Of a stretch of 64,000 nt of DNA, positions 46,724 through 55,906 are shown piece after piece. The notes under the pieces were generated by a model. That model was not told where the DNA came from. It made no database searches and worked only from the letters and a program-made list of their open reading frames with translations. Source of the stretch: Psychrobacter sp. TAE2020 (lineage in GTDB: Bacteria > Pseudomonadota > Gammaproteobacteria > Pseudomonadales > Moraxellaceae); assembly GCF_018919485.1 (NCBI RefSeq), contig NZ_JAHLMU010000001.1, forward strand, positions 2,630,048-2,694,047, in the 5' to 3' direction. Made by a program: the position numbers and the translations under genes. Within the stretch, counting starts at the first letter, position 1. The number at the start of each line of letters is the position of its first letter.

Positions 46724-47911
46724 ATGTCAAAATACACCATGCCACATGACAACCAACCTCAAAGTAATGGCCAAGCACGTTTTATCGTATTCGGTGTCGG
46801 CGGCGGCGGCGGTAATGCAGTTGAACACATGGTGCAACAGGGTATAAAAGGGGTGACGTTCGTCTGTGCTAATACAGATAAACAAGCGCTTGATCGCTTA
46901 ACGGCGCCGCACAAGTTGCAGTTAGGTGCTAAAAGTAATCGTGGTCTTGGTGCAGGCGCTAATCCAGAAGTAGGGCGTGAAGCTGCTGAGAGTGAAGAAG
47001 AAGCTATCCGCACTTTACTTGAACACTCAGATATGGTATTTATTACTGCTGGTATGGGTGGCGGTACTGGCACAGGCGCTGCTCCAGTAGTCGCACGTAT
47101 TGCCAAAGAGATGGAAGTTTTGACTGTTGCTGTCGTCACTACCCCTTTTAAATTTGAAGGTGGCAAGCGCATCAAAGCGGCTAAAGCTGGTATCGAGCAG
47201 TTGACTAATTTTGTTGACTCTATCATTACTATCCCTAATGATAAGTTAATGAGCATCTACGGCAATATCTCAATGCAGGATGCCTTCAAAAAAGCTGATG
47301 ATGTGTTATTACATGCTGTACAAGGTATAGCTGAAACTATCGCTCGTGAAGGGCTTATCAATATTGACTTTAACGATATCCGTACCGCAATGACTGCCAA
47401 AGGTCATGCAATGATGGGTATTGGTCGTGCAAGCGGCGATGATCGTGCTCGTCAAGCGACAGAAAAAGCAATCAGATCACCATTGCTTGATGATCTACGC
47501 CTAGAAAATGCTAAAGGCTTATTAGTTAATGTTATTTCATCTGAGTCTTTATCTCTAGATGAATTCAACCAAATCAGCGAAATCGTTGAAGGCATCACTG
47601 ATAATGACGATGCTAATATCTTCTATGGTTCAGTAATCGATGAAGAGATGGGCGATGATCTACATGTTACGGTTATTGCTACTGGACTGACTTTGAATGA
47701 AGACTTAACTGAAGTCGTAGCACCAATACCTTCAGTCACTAGTAATCAGTCTGTTGATCCTAACTTGCATACTAGTGCTTTAAACAGTCAAAAACAGTCC
47801 AAAACTCAGACGTTCCAAGACAATATAACTCGTCCTGGCGCAATCCAAGAGCATCAAGCCACCAAAACTAACAGTATTCAAGACTACTTAAAGCGTCAAC
47901 AAAATAAATAA
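46724..47911 (+). CDS. ftsZ: Cell division protein FtsZ
   Basis: 395 aa. The GTP-binding tubulin signature is AGMGGGTGTGAAPVVA, with FGVGGGGGNAVEHMV at the N-terminus, ANTDKQAL and the T7 loop NIDFNDIRTAM that completes the active site of the neighbouring subunit. A variable linker ends in a short C-terminal peptide (IQDYLKRQQNK) that binds FtsA. It polymerises into the division ring with ZapA (13005) as a cross-linker. GGAG lies before the ATG, and a terminator follows at 48065, so the group ends here. Confidence 0.98.
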   Translation: MSKYTMPHDNQPQSNGQARFIVFGVGGGGGNAVEHMVQQGIKGVTFVCANTDKQALDRLTAPHKLQLGAKSNRGLGAGANPEVGREAAESEEEAIRTLLEHSDMVFITAGMGGGTGTGAAPVVARIAKEMEVLTVAVVTTPFKFEGGKRIKAAKAGIEQLTNFVDSIITIPNDKLMSIYGNISMQDAFKKADDVLLHAVQGIAETIAREGLINIDFNDIRTAMTAKGHAMMGIGRASGDDRARQATEKAIRSPLLDDLRLENAKGLLVNVISSESLSLDEFNQISEIVEGITDNDDANIFYGSVIDEEMGDDLHVTVIATGLTLNEDLTEVVAPIPSVTSNQSVDPNLHTSALNSQKQSKTQTFQDNITRPGAIQEHQATKTNSIQDYLKRQQNK

Positions 47912-48064
47912 GGCTAAAAGCAATAGGCAGTATTTACTACTTAGTGATAGCAACTGTAATAATTTAGTCAAATATTATTAATAGCTATTATTTATTAATA
48001 TAGTATTTCTTATAAACATTAGTTATATATTGCTGTAGTTACTGCTCATTATCAACAATTATTG

Positions 48065-48097
48065 AAAAAGCCAATGCTTCGTCATTGGCTTTTTTTT
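48065..48097 (+). terminator. Terminator of ftsZ
   Basis: AAAAAGCCAATG (48065-48076) pairs with CATTGGCTTTTT (48083-48094) around CTTCGT, then a T run. It lies 150 bp past the ftsZ stop. The remaining sequence to 48356 is AT-rich with no ORF and should hold the lpxC promoter. Confidence 0.92.
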
Positions 48098-48356
48098 AAC
48101 TTTTTTTTGACTTTTTGTAGCTAATTAACGGTTTAATAGTGCATTAATGACCATTTTCGCTGTTTATTTAACTACTTAGTGATTGCCTACTAATTATCCA
48201 GCTGACTTATTATTGAATAAGCTTTTATAGGAAATTGTTGTTGATTTAACTAATCAATATAAGTAATAAGGAAATTAACGATTTGTACCTATAGCGAATT
48301 AGGGGTAGCTAGTGGTACACTATGGCAATTGTAACAAAATATGTGAGAGAGTAGCC

Positions 48357-49274
48357 ATGAATCAACGAACTATAAAAACAGCTATAGCCATAACCGGCAT
48401 CGGTCTGCATAGTGGCGAGCCTGTCGATTTAGAGTTTCATCCACAACCTATTAATACTGGCGTAGTCTTTGAGCGTTCTGATATTATCGGTAGCGCCCCT
48501 ATTCCTGCTAGTGCTTTTTTGGTACAAGACACTATGATGTCATCGAACTTAGTGTTTGGTGGTACGCGAGTGGGTACTGTAGAACATTTACTTAGCGCTA
48601 TCGCAGGTGTTGGGGTCGATAATCTATTGATTCGAGTATCCGCTAGCGAGATTCCAATCATGGATGGTAGTGCTTCTCCTTTCGTAGGGTTATTGCTACA
48701 AGCTGGTTTTCGTGAGCAAGAGGCTGCCAAGAGGTTCCTAAGAATCGTTAAGCCAGTAAAAGTGAAAGTTGACGATAAATGGGCAGAATTGCGTCCTTAT
48801 GATGGCTTTGAATTAAACTTCGAAATTGATTTTGATCATCCTGCCTTTGATAAGAACCAGCAGCATGCACAACTATGCTTTTCTACCCAGAACTTTATTG
48901 AAGAGTTAAGCTCTGCTCGCACTTTTGGGTTTTTAAGCGATATCGAAACATTACGCAGTAATAATCTGGCGTTAGGCGGTAGTATGGACAATGCCATTGT
49001 CATTGATGATGCAAAAATTCTCAATGCTGAAGGTTTACGTTATGCTGACGAGTTTGTTCGTCATAAAATATTAGATGCCTTAGGTGATTTGTATTTGATT
49101 GGCTATCCGATAATTGGTCGTTTTAATGCCTATAAGTCAGGCCATGCGTTAAACAATTTGCTAGTGCGCGAAATTCTTTCAGACAAAAGTAGCTTCGAAA
49201 TTGTAACTTTTGATGACAATGTAAGTTGTCCTATCGAATATTTACCTTTGAGTACCTTAACTATTGAAGGATGA
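48357..49274 (+). CDS. lpxC: UDP-3-O-acyl-N-acetylglucosamine deacetylase LpxC
   Basis: 305 aa from the ATG at 48357, where GAGAGAG precedes and the N-terminus MNQRTIKTAIAITGIGLHSGEPV is canonical; an upstream GTG at 48312 is less likely. Zinc ligands lie in VEHLLSAIAG (His) and HKILDALGDLYLIG (His and Asp), and the conserved EIPIMDGSASPF and SARTFGFL are present. LpxC performs the committed step of lipid A synthesis and is a major drug target. It follows ftsZ after a terminator, and a strong terminator ends the unit. Confidence 0.98.
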   Translation: MNQRTIKTAIAITGIGLHSGEPVDLEFHPQPINTGVVFERSDIIGSAPIPASAFLVQDTMMSSNLVFGGTRVGTVEHLLSAIAGVGVDNLLIRVSASEIPIMDGSASPFVGLLLQAGFREQEAAKRFLRIVKPVKVKVDDKWAELRPYDGFELNFEIDFDHPAFDKNQQHAQLCFSTQNFIEELSSARTFGFLSDIETLRSNNLALGGSMDNAIVIDDAKILNAEGLRYADEFVRHKILDALGDLYLIGYPIIGRFNAYKSGHALNNLLVREILSDKSSFEIVTFDDNVSCPIEYLPLSTLTIEG

Positions 49275-49422
49275 ATACACGAATATACAGGATGTATCGC
49301 AACAATTACGTAAGATTACATGGCAGGTACCATTAATTAGCGCTAAAATATCAATTTTTAGCCAAGTAAACAATTAATAAATAGCTCTATCCTACGCTGT
49401 ACAAACCCTTCGACTAGCAAAG

Positions 49423-49476
49423 AGTCGTCCCATCTTTATATTCATATAATGTATATAAAGATGGGACGACTTTTTT
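49423..49476 (+). terminator. Very stable terminator after lpxC
   Basis: A perfect 19-bp stem (49423-49441 with 49453-49471), an 11-nt loop, then TTTTTT. It lies between convergent lpxC and the dciA-type gene; the T run serves the + strand. Confidence 0.93.
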
Positions 49477-49559
49477 ATAATTCAAAAACTGTAAAAGATA
49501 GCGCTTTAGTCAGCTTTTTTTAGAGCGTATTTACATAGAATTACAATGTAACTTGGTTA

Positions 49560-50078
49560 TTATTCATCATTTAACAGTCGCATAAGGGCATTTTTGAGCT
49601 TTTTATCTGTGGTGACATGCTTTGCAGCCTGTGATATAGTCTTTTTTGTGTTCTGGCTTAGAGCCCGATATGTACTGGCCTTAGGTTGTTTTGATGAAGT
49701 CGTTGTTAGTACTGGTGGTTGTTGAGAGTGATGGTTATCACTAATTTTATTAACTACCACGACACGAATATGCTTGAGTTGTTGAAATGTTAAAGACTGC
49801 TCTGTTAACAGCTGTAGATAAGATTTTTGTAAATAACGGATGTGATTAGCAGCAGTAGTTGAGTTTACGCTGAGGGTTATTTGTTCAGCGTTTAACCCTA
49901 CTACCCAACAACTAGCAAGTATTTCATCTGGTAGACAGTCTACTAGAAGCTTTTTAATCTCATTAGTCGCTTCTACATAGAGACGCATATTATCAGCAAG
50001 GGTTTGGGGTAGCGCGCTACCAGCAAAGGTTTGATGATCAATAAGTTGAGCAAGCTGATTAGGCTGTTTTTTTGGCAT
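49560..50078 (-). CDS. dciA: DciA-type DnaB helicase loader/operator (DUF721)
   Basis: 172 aa. A central DUF721 region (LPDEILASCWVVGLNAEQITLSVNSTTAANHIRYLQKSYLQLL) resembles DciA, the ancestral replicative-helicase operator that replaces DnaC in most bacteria. The family's N-terminal Trp-containing motif is represented by SCWVVGL. The last 60 residues are a Ser/Thr/Lys-rich disordered tail. In Acinetobacter and relatives this gene also sits beside lpxC, which supports the call. It is convergent with lpxC, with a terminator between. Confidence 0.8.
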   Translation of the reverse strand: MPKKQPNQLAQLIDHQTFAGSALPQTLADNMRLYVEATNEIKKLLVDCLPDEILASCWVVGLNAEQITLSVNSTTAANHIRYLQKSYLQLLTEQSLTFQQLKHIRVVVVNKISDNHHSQQPPVLTTTSSKQPKASTYRALSQNTKKTISQAAKHVTTDKKLKNALMRLLNDE

Positions 50079-50337
50079 CGTGATAACTCATCTTATAGGT
50101 GAATAAAGCGATAGACAAAACCATTGAGCTAATTATTAACATAGATAAGATTGATCGCAGGCGCTTTAAGAGGTGGACTAACGCATCGGTAATACTGCCA
50201 ACGCTCCACTAAAGATTAAAGGGTAGCTGCTTTAAAAAGGATTTTATCATGTTTATTTGATAATTATATCCTCTAAATTAATTGATGTTTCGTCACGGAT
50301 GACGAACAATCTTGTATTAACAATAGGTAGTAAATTT

Positions 50338-51057
50338 ATGAAACGAGCTTTATTAATATTATCAGTATTGGGAATGGGCATAGCACAAACTAGTGGTGCT
50401 GCTGAAATAACCTTTCAACCTAATAATACCTTGACTCATATCACCAATAGCTCCATTTCTAAAAATTATGGTTCCGTAAAAAATATTTATAGTTCTAACA
50501 GCGGTGCCTATGTGTCTAGCAATGACGAAATTAGTCAAGCGATAGATAATCTTAGTGCTCAGGCCAAACAAAAAGAATATAAACTAGCCTCACTAACTAA
50601 CCGTCTATCTTATGAAAGACAACAGCAATCAGGTTCTGCACTGAATAGTAGCTCAGCTCCTGCTATTGCTGCTGCTCATGCTTCAAGAGTAGCTGTATCT
50701 AGAAGTACTGGATACTGTGCTCGCTATGTTCGTAAAGCCTTACAGATTGCTGGTTATGAATTCACTCCTAATCCTTCAGCTTACCAGTACGCTAGTCGTG
50801 GTACCCTTAGCAATGCAGGTTTTACTAAAATTAGTAATGGTTCGCAATCGCAAGTAGGCGACGTTGTTGTTTATGATCGCTCATCAAAGCATCCACATGG
50901 ACATATTCAGATCTTTGATGGCAATGATTGGGTATCGGACTTCCGTCAGAGTAGTATCAGCCCTTATAGTGATGCCTATAGCTACACGACATGGCGCGAT
51001 TCACAATATATGGATGACGCATCAAACCGTGGTATCTATCTAGCGATGGCTGAATAA
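50338..51057 (+). CDS. Secreted CHAP/NlpC-P60-like cysteine hydrolase, putative
   Basis: 239 aa from the ATG at 50338. A signal peptide (KRALLILSVLGMGIAQTSGA) leads to a segment likely to form a coiled coil (QAIDNLSAQAKQKEYKLASLTNRLSYERQQQ) and a C-terminal domain with GYCARYVRKALQIAGYEF (Cys127 as candidate nucleophile), QVGDVVVYD and HPHGHIQIFDG (His187/His189). This order of Cys then His matches papain-like murein amidases or endopeptidases. Similar proteins occur in Acinetobacter. The substrate and family are not certain. Confidence 0.65.
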   Translation: MKRALLILSVLGMGIAQTSGAAEITFQPNNTLTHITNSSISKNYGSVKNIYSSNSGAYVSSNDEISQAIDNLSAQAKQKEYKLASLTNRLSYERQQQSGSALNSSSAPAIAAAHASRVAVSRSTGYCARYVRKALQIAGYEFTPNPSAYQYASRGTLSNAGFTKISNGSQSQVGDVVVYDRSSKHPHGHIQIFDGNDWVSDFRQSSISPYSDAYSYTTWRDSQYMDDASNRGIYLAMAE

Positions 51058-51093
51058 CAGATCGCTTAAGACTGTTATAGAATTATAATGCTC

Positions 51094-51135
51094 AAAAAAC
51101 TCAGCAATGCTATTCAAAGTATTGCTGAGTTTTTT
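51094..51135. terminator. Bidirectional terminator
   Basis: AAAAAACTCAGCAAT (51094-51108) pairs with ATTGCTGAGTTTTTT (51121-51135); a 12-nt loop. It separates the + strand hydrolase from the - strand gene ending at 51189. Confidence 0.9.
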
Positions 51136-51188
51136 GCATCTGCTGCTTATATTTGTTATTAAAGGCTGTTTAGGATTACATAGAGCGT

Positions 51189-51980
51189 TTATGGGTTGAA
51201 TGCTGTCCAGTATTGGCGTTGATGGAAGTCGGGTGGATTTGCGTGTCTAGGGGCGAAGTATAAGGCAACCTTATTGAAGCTTAAAATCACACAAGGATGT
51301 AGTAAACCAATATTGTGATTAAAGCTTGTTGCGTCGGCTTCGGTAGTAGCAGTCATCGCCAGCTGATCTAAGCCAACAGAGAAACCACATTCATAAAAAT
51401 AATCAGGATTGTCACTGCTAGTACAAGGGTAGATAACAGTGCTGGACTCAATGCTGAGTTTCGAATCGGATTTTAGTAGCGATTGAATGGACAGCTTTGA
51501 TTGACTTACTGCACAAGTAGTCCAATTTATATTTGCCCTTTGGTTGCTATTTGGCTGTAGCAAAGGGGGTGGAGATAAAGAGCTAGGCTGACGATAGCTG
51601 TTAAATTCATAAACAGCATAGCTACCGTTTGGACTGGCATTAATTTCAATATAACTATTCGGATATTCTATTTTAGTTGTATCATTAGCAACTGGCTCTA
51701 GCTCGCTAGCTATAAAGCACTCAAGACAAGTCTGCTCCCATAGATAGTCAGTAAACTTAACTTGCTGCTGCTGCCATTGTGGCCAAGTTAATTGATCTGC
51801 TAAATACTGGTTGGGTAGTTGTATTTCATAGTTCAAATAGAGCTGAAGTGTTGACTGTGGTATAAGAGTGGCGCTCACAGTAATTTGAATAGCCAACAGT
51901 TGCGATACAGATACCCCAAGTTGCTGTGCATTTGCGTCTAAGTTTTCAGTAGCCAGCTGGAGTTGAAAGAGTTGACTCAT
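51189..51980 (-). CDS. DOMON-like domain protein
   Basis: 263 aa. The pattern LWEQTCLECFIASELE, YIEINASPNGSYAVYEFNSYRQ and LHPCVILSFNKVALYFAPRHANPPDFHQRQYW fits bacterial DOMON-like proteins, beta-sandwich domains that may bind carbohydrate or haem. No signal peptide is seen, so it is probably cytosolic. A Gln/Ser/Pro-rich middle part is variable. Its function is unknown. It lies 124 bp downstream of yhbY on the same strand, with a terminator between them. Confidence 0.75.
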   Translation of the reverse strand: MSQLFQLQLATENLDANAQQLGVSVSQLLAIQITVSATLIPQSTLQLYLNYEIQLPNQYLADQLTWPQWQQQQVKFTDYLWEQTCLECFIASELEPVANDTTKIEYPNSYIEINASPNGSYAVYEFNSYRQPSSLSPPPLLQPNSNQRANINWTTCAVSQSKLSIQSLLKSDSKLSIESSTVIYPCTSSDNPDYFYECGFSVGLDQLAMTATTEADATSFNHNIGLLHPCVILSFNKVALYFAPRHANPPDFHQRQYWTAFNP

Positions 51981-52025
51981 AATGTTGGTTCACAGTAGCA
52001 GTTGCTATTTGGAGTAAAAAATATA

Positions 52026-52062
52026 AAAGAAAAGCCGCGGTAGCTATTACTCGCGGCTTTTA
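52026..52062 (-). terminator. Terminator of yhbY
   Basis: AAAGCCGCG pairs with CGCGGCTTT around a 12-nt loop; on the minus strand a T-rich run (TTTTCTTTT) follows. Confidence 0.75.
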
Positions 52063-52103
52063 TAGTTGTAACTTTTGCAACAAGCAATTTTAGCTTATTA
52101 CAG

Positions 52104-52415
52104 TTATTCTGCGTGACGCGCCAAGTTTGAAAGCTTTGGGTTAGCGTTTGGGTTTTGACGTAGTAATAAAGCCATGCGACCAATAGTGTGAATCAGTTGA
52201 GCTTTGGCAGCAACAGCAAGTTCAGTGCAAATTAAATCACGGTCATGCTTACTACCAGCAGGTAGTTTGACTTTAATAAGCTCATGATCATTTAAAGCGC
52301 GATTAATCTCTTCGGTGATAGCTGGGGTAACGCCGTTATTACCAATCATAACTATGGGTTTTAGCTCATGACCGATACCTTTTAGGCGTTTGATTGTAGC
52401 GTTGTCGAGTTGCAT
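52104..52415 (-). CDS. yhbY: RNA-binding ribosome assembly protein YhbY
   Basis: 103 aa, a CRM-domain protein: MQLDNATIKRLKGIGHELKPIVMIGNNGVTPAITEEINRALNDHELIKVKLPAGSKHDR, with the GxxG-type RNA loop (IGNNGVT). YhbY binds pre-50S ribosomal particles. It is divergent from rlmE, the same pairing as in E. coli and many proteobacteria, where both act on the large subunit. The ATG start is unambiguous. Confidence 0.95.
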   Translation of the reverse strand: MQLDNATIKRLKGIGHELKPIVMIGNNGVTPAITEEINRALNDHELIKVKLPAGSKHDRDLICTELAVAAKAQLIHTIGRMALLLRQNPNANPKLSNLARHAE

Positions 52416-52865
52416 ATAATTCCTAAGCGTTAATAAAATAAAAAGGTAATGACCATCGTAGGTTGATGACTATTATAAATAACTTATACTCATCTTGCAC
52501 GGAAACTGTAGAATTGTGCACGATTTTAGCGAATGAAGATGTTAAACTGAATGCTTTAGCACATTATAGACGCTACTGAGTAATAAAGCAGTTAAATGAT
52601 GATTATCACTCTCTATTTAGAGAGTTGGTTTCAGGTAACGGCTGAGCTTAATAACTAAGTTAAATAAATAAGCTTAATGGCTAAGTTTCTTAACCAAGCA
52701 ATGCTGTAGACACTCTTTATTTCAAAATTATAAACCCATGTGTCCCTATGCTATAGCACTAAGTACTAATAACTACTCATGCCTATAGTCATGAGGGGCT
52801 GAGTGCTAGTTAATAGTCATAGTCAATAAGCATAATTGATAGTCATAGCAATAGGAGTAATTATT
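52416..52865. other. Intergenic region between divergent yhbY and rlmE
   Basis: About 450 bp. The last 80 bp (52781-52860) contain three copies of an ATAGTCAT-like word (TATAGTCATGAG, AATAGTCATAGTCAAT, GATAGTCATAGCAAT), which may be regulatory or just slippage. No ORF is supported. Confidence 0.5.
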
Positions 52866-53498
52866 TTGGCCACGCGTATCGATAACAAAAAGCTAACCAA
52901 AAGTAGCCGCGCTTGGATAAAAGAACATATTGATGATCATTATGTGAAAAAAGCCCAACAAGACGGCTATCGTGCACGTGCCGCTTATAAACTTATTGAG
53001 ATCAATGACAAGACTAATCTTATTAGTAAAGGTATGACCGTAGTTGATTTAGGAAGTGCCCCGGGTAGTTGGTCACAAGTAGCCAGCAAATTGGTTGGAG
53101 AAAAAGGAACATTAATAGCTTCTGATATCTTAGCCATGGATGCTTTGGCAGATGTTACCTTTATTCAAGGTGATTTTCGCGAAGCAGCAGTCTTTTATAG
53201 TATTATGGCTGAGGTCGGCGACAAATCAGTAGATGTAGTGTTGTCGGATATGGCCCCTAATACAGCAGGTAATAGTGCTATTGATCAGCCACGAATGATT
53301 TACTTATGCGAGTTGGCAGTAGATTTTGCTTTGGCCACTTTGCCAGAGGGCGGGGCGTTGATCATGAAAGTATTTCAAGGTTCTGGAACACAAGAGCTAC
53401 GTAAAAAGATGCAGATTGATTTTAGTAAAGTGCGTACTATTAAACCTGATGCATCACGCCCACGCTCAAAAGAGGTGTTTTGGATAGCTATAAAATAA
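52866..53498 (+). CDS. rlmE: 23S rRNA 2'-O-ribose U2552 methyltransferase RlmE (FtsJ)
   Basis: 210 aa. The start is the TTG at 52866 (MATRIDNKKLTKSSRAWIKEHIDD), set by AGGAG eight bases upstream; the frame extends to 52836 with no support. The methyltransferase fold is clear: RARAAYKLIEINDK with a catalytic Lys, VVDLGSAPGSWSQVA for SAM, SDILAMD, VLSDMAPNTAGNSAID with the catalytic Asp, and FQGSGTQEL with a second Lys. It methylates U2552 of 23S rRNA in late 50S assembly. The heat-shock gene ftsH follows, as in E. coli. Confidence 0.97.
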   Translation: MATRIDNKKLTKSSRAWIKEHIDDHYVKKAQQDGYRARAAYKLIEINDKTNLISKGMTVVDLGSAPGSWSQVASKLVGEKGTLIASDILAMDALADVTFIQGDFREAAVFYSIMAEVGDKSVDVVLSDMAPNTAGNSAIDQPRMIYLCELAVDFALATLPEGGALIMKVFQGSGTQELRKKMQIDFSKVRTIKPDASRPRSKEVFWIAIK

Positions 53499-53730
53499 TT
53501 TATATATTCAGGCTATTCAATAGGTTATGATAAGTTGAAAACCTATGATAAATTATCGGTAAGCTACTTTAAAGCAGATAGAAACTGCTACAATTGTTAA
53601 CTCAATAAACTCAACCCATGTATTGAATAATACGAGTCAAATCCACATATAATGCTATATTAACTTTGTTTCTAGTATTTATTTTAAGCAAAGTCGTCTG
53701 ATAATAAACGCTTAAGTTTATGGGCGTCAC

Positions 53731-53745
53731 GTGTCAAGTTGACAC
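53731..53745. promoter_or_regulatory. 15-bp perfect palindrome upstream of ftsH
   Basis: GTGTCAAGTTGACAC, two 7-bp arms around one G, ends 27 bp before the proposed ftsH start. A TTGACA is inside it. It could be an operator or a -35 region. Function not tested. Confidence 0.45.
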
Positions 53746-53772
53746 ACCAATAAGTAAGGGATGGGAAAACTA

Positions 53773-55665
53773 GTGAGCGACATGGTAAAAAATACCTTAT
53801 TGTGGCTGGTGATAATCGGCGTTTTGGTGCTGGTATTCAGCGGCTTTGATAAATCTACTGAGCCCGATAGCCTAAACTACTCTGAGTTTGTGACCGCAGT
53901 GTCTGAAAATCAAGTAGCTAGCATCGAAATTGACGGCGAGCAAATCACTGGCGAGAAGAAAAATGGCTCAACTTTTGAGACCATTCGCCCTGCTGTGGCT
54001 GACGAACAGCTACTGCCGCTACTGCGCGAAAACCAAGTAAATATTGAAGGTACGGCACCTAAACGTCAAAGTGTCTTAATGCAGTTGTTAATTGCCAGCT
54101 TCCCAATCCTGTTGATTATCGGCCTATTTTTATTCTTTATGCGTAACATGCAAGGTGGCGCTGGCGGTAAAGGTGGCGGTCCGATGAGCTTTGGTAAGTC
54201 AAAAGCCAAAATGCTCACTGAAGACCAAATCAAAGTAAACTTCGACGATGTGGCTGGTTGTGAAGAGGCCAAAGAAGAAGTCGTCGAAGTGGTTGAGTTC
54301 TTACGTGATCCTGATAAATTTACTAAACTTGGTGCTACTATTCCTCGTGGTATTTTGATGGTAGGTCCACCGGGTACTGGTAAAACACTGTTGGCGCGAG
54401 CCATTGCTGGTGAGGCTAAAGTACCATTCTTCTCAATTTCAGGTTCTGATTTTGTGGAGATGTTTGTCGGTGTTGGTGCTTCTCGTGTCCGTGATATGTT
54501 TGAGCAGGCCAAGAAAAGTGCACCTTGTATCATCTTTATCGATGAGATTGATGCGGTAGGTCGCCATCGTGGCTCCGGAATGGGCGGTGGTAATGATGAA
54601 CGTGAACAGACACTTAACCAGTTACTAGTTGAGATGGATGGTTTTGAAGGTAATGAAGGCGTTATCGTCATCGCGGCAACTAACCGCGCCGATGTACTGG
54701 ACAAGGCTTTATTACGTCCAGGTCGTTTTGACCGTCAAGTACAAGTAGGCTTGCCAGACATTAAAGGGCGTGAGCAAATTCTAAAAGTGCATTTGCGTAA
54801 GCTGCCTAATACTACTGGGGTCGATGCCAATTCACTCGCACGTGGTACTCCTGGATTCACCGGTGCACAGCTTGCTAACTTGGTGAACGAAGCTGCATTG
54901 TTTGCCGCTCGTCGCAGCAAGCGCAGTGTAGACATGAATGACTTTGAAGACGCTAAAGATAAGCTTTACATGGGTCCTGAGCGTAAATCTATGGTCATCC
55001 GTGAAGAAGAGCGTCGTGCTACTGCGTATCATGAGTCAGGCCATGCTTTAGTCGCCGAACTCTTACCAGGCACTGATCCAGTACATAAAGTTACTATCAT
55101 GCCGCGTGGCTTTGCCCTCGGGGTAACTTGGCAGCTGCCTGAGCATGACCAAACTAGTCTTTATAAGTCAAAAATGCTCAGTGATATCGCTATATTATTT
55201 GGTGGTCGAATTGCAGAAGAAGTGTTTATCAATCAGATGTCCACAGGCGCTTCTAATGACTTTGAGCGTGCGACTAAAATGGCACGAGCGATGGTCACTA
55301 AATACGGTATGTCTGATGCGTTAGGCATTATGGTCTACGAAGATGATGATAATTCACAAGGTTACTTTGGCGGCGGTGGGCGCTCAATTTCAGAAGCTAC
55401 TCAGCAAAAAGTAGATGATGAAGTGCGCCGAATGTTAGAAGAGCAGTATGACATCGCTCGTGAGCTAATCGAAGCCAACCAAGATAAGATGCATGCTATG
55501 GTAGATGCCTTAATGAAGTGGGAAACTATCGATCGAGATCAATTACAAGATATCTTAGCTGGTGAAGCGCCACGTCCGCCAAGAGTATATCAACATAATG
55601 AGGTCAATCTCTCAAAAGATCATACTACGACTACTATTACACCACCGCCGTTACCAGCGATGTAG
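53773..55665 (+). CDS. ftsH: ATP-dependent zinc metalloprotease FtsH
   Basis: About 630 aa. The first membrane helix is [18 protein letters not shown], a periplasmic domain follows, and the second helix is near [22 protein letters not shown]. The AAA domain has Walker [34 protein letters not shown] pore loops, Walker [15 protein letters not shown] and the [22 protein letters not shown]. The protease domain has HESGH (with Ser where most have Ala) as zinc site. FtsH degrades LpxC, heat-shock sigma factor and damaged membrane proteins. The start is uncertain: ATG 53761 has AAGGG with almost no spacing, so the GTG at 53773 with GGGA six bases upstream is preferred. The E. coli start MAKNLILWLV aligns near the ATG at 53782. 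Confidence 0.96.
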   Translation: MSDMVKNTLLWLVIIGVLVLVFSGFDKSTEPDSLNYSEFVTAVSENQVASIEIDGEQITGEKKNGSTFETIRPAVADEQLLPLLRENQVNIEGTAPKRQSVLMQLLIASFPILLIIGLFLFFMRNMQGGAGGKGGGPMSFGKSKAKMLTEDQIKVNFDDVAGCEEAKEEVVEVVEFLRDPDKFTKLGATIPRGILMVGPPGTGKTLLARAIAGEAKVPFFSISGSDFVEMFVGVGASRVRDMFEQAKKSAPCIIFIDEIDAVGRHRGSGMGGGNDEREQTLNQLLVEMDGFEGNEGVIVIAATNRADVLDKALLRPGRFDRQVQVGLPDIKGREQILKVHLRKLPNTTGVDANSLARGTPGFTGAQLANLVNEAALFAARRSKRSVDMNDFEDAKDKLYMGPERKSMVIREEERRATAYHESGHALVAELLPGTDPVHKVTIMPRGFALGVTWQLPEHDQTSLYKSKMLSDIAILFGGRIAEEVFINQMSTGASNDFERATKMARAMVTKYGMSDALGIMVYEDDDNSQGYFGGGGRSISEATQQKVDDEVRRMLEEQYDIARELIEANQDKMHAMVDALMKWETIDRDQLQDILAGEAPRPPRVYQHNEVNLSKDHTTTTITPPPLPAM

Positions 55666-55709
55666 AGTAGGCTGTTAGATAGATAAATTAATTGAATATT
55701 ATGGTAAGA

Positions 55710-55736
55710 AGCCCTTTCTAGTAAAGGGCTTTTTTA
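55710..55736 (+). terminator. Terminator of ftsH
   Basis: AGCCCTTT (55710-55717) pairs with AAAGGGCT (55723-55730), a 5-nt loop, then TTTTTT. Confidence 0.9.
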
Positions 55737-55906
55737 TGTGCAGATTTGCACCTAATAACAAGATTAGTGCTAAGGGTGATAAAAAGTAAGCGTTGTTAAC
55801 GATAAAAAATCGCTATTAAGCGCTACTTACTCCTAAGGTTATTTTACTGCTATGATAAGTAAGATTTATTACCTTACTTATAAATGTTTCTACTATTGGA
55901 CGGCTC

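Noticed and set aside
46759-47256. 165-aa ORF antisense to ftsZ
   Set aside because: Shadow of the highly biased ftsZ coding strand; no ribosome-binding site and no recognisable domain.
54066-54704. 212-aa ORF antisense to ftsH
   Set aside because: Arises from the Gly/Pro-rich AAA coding sequence read in reverse; composition (Ser/Pro/Ile) is typical of shadows.
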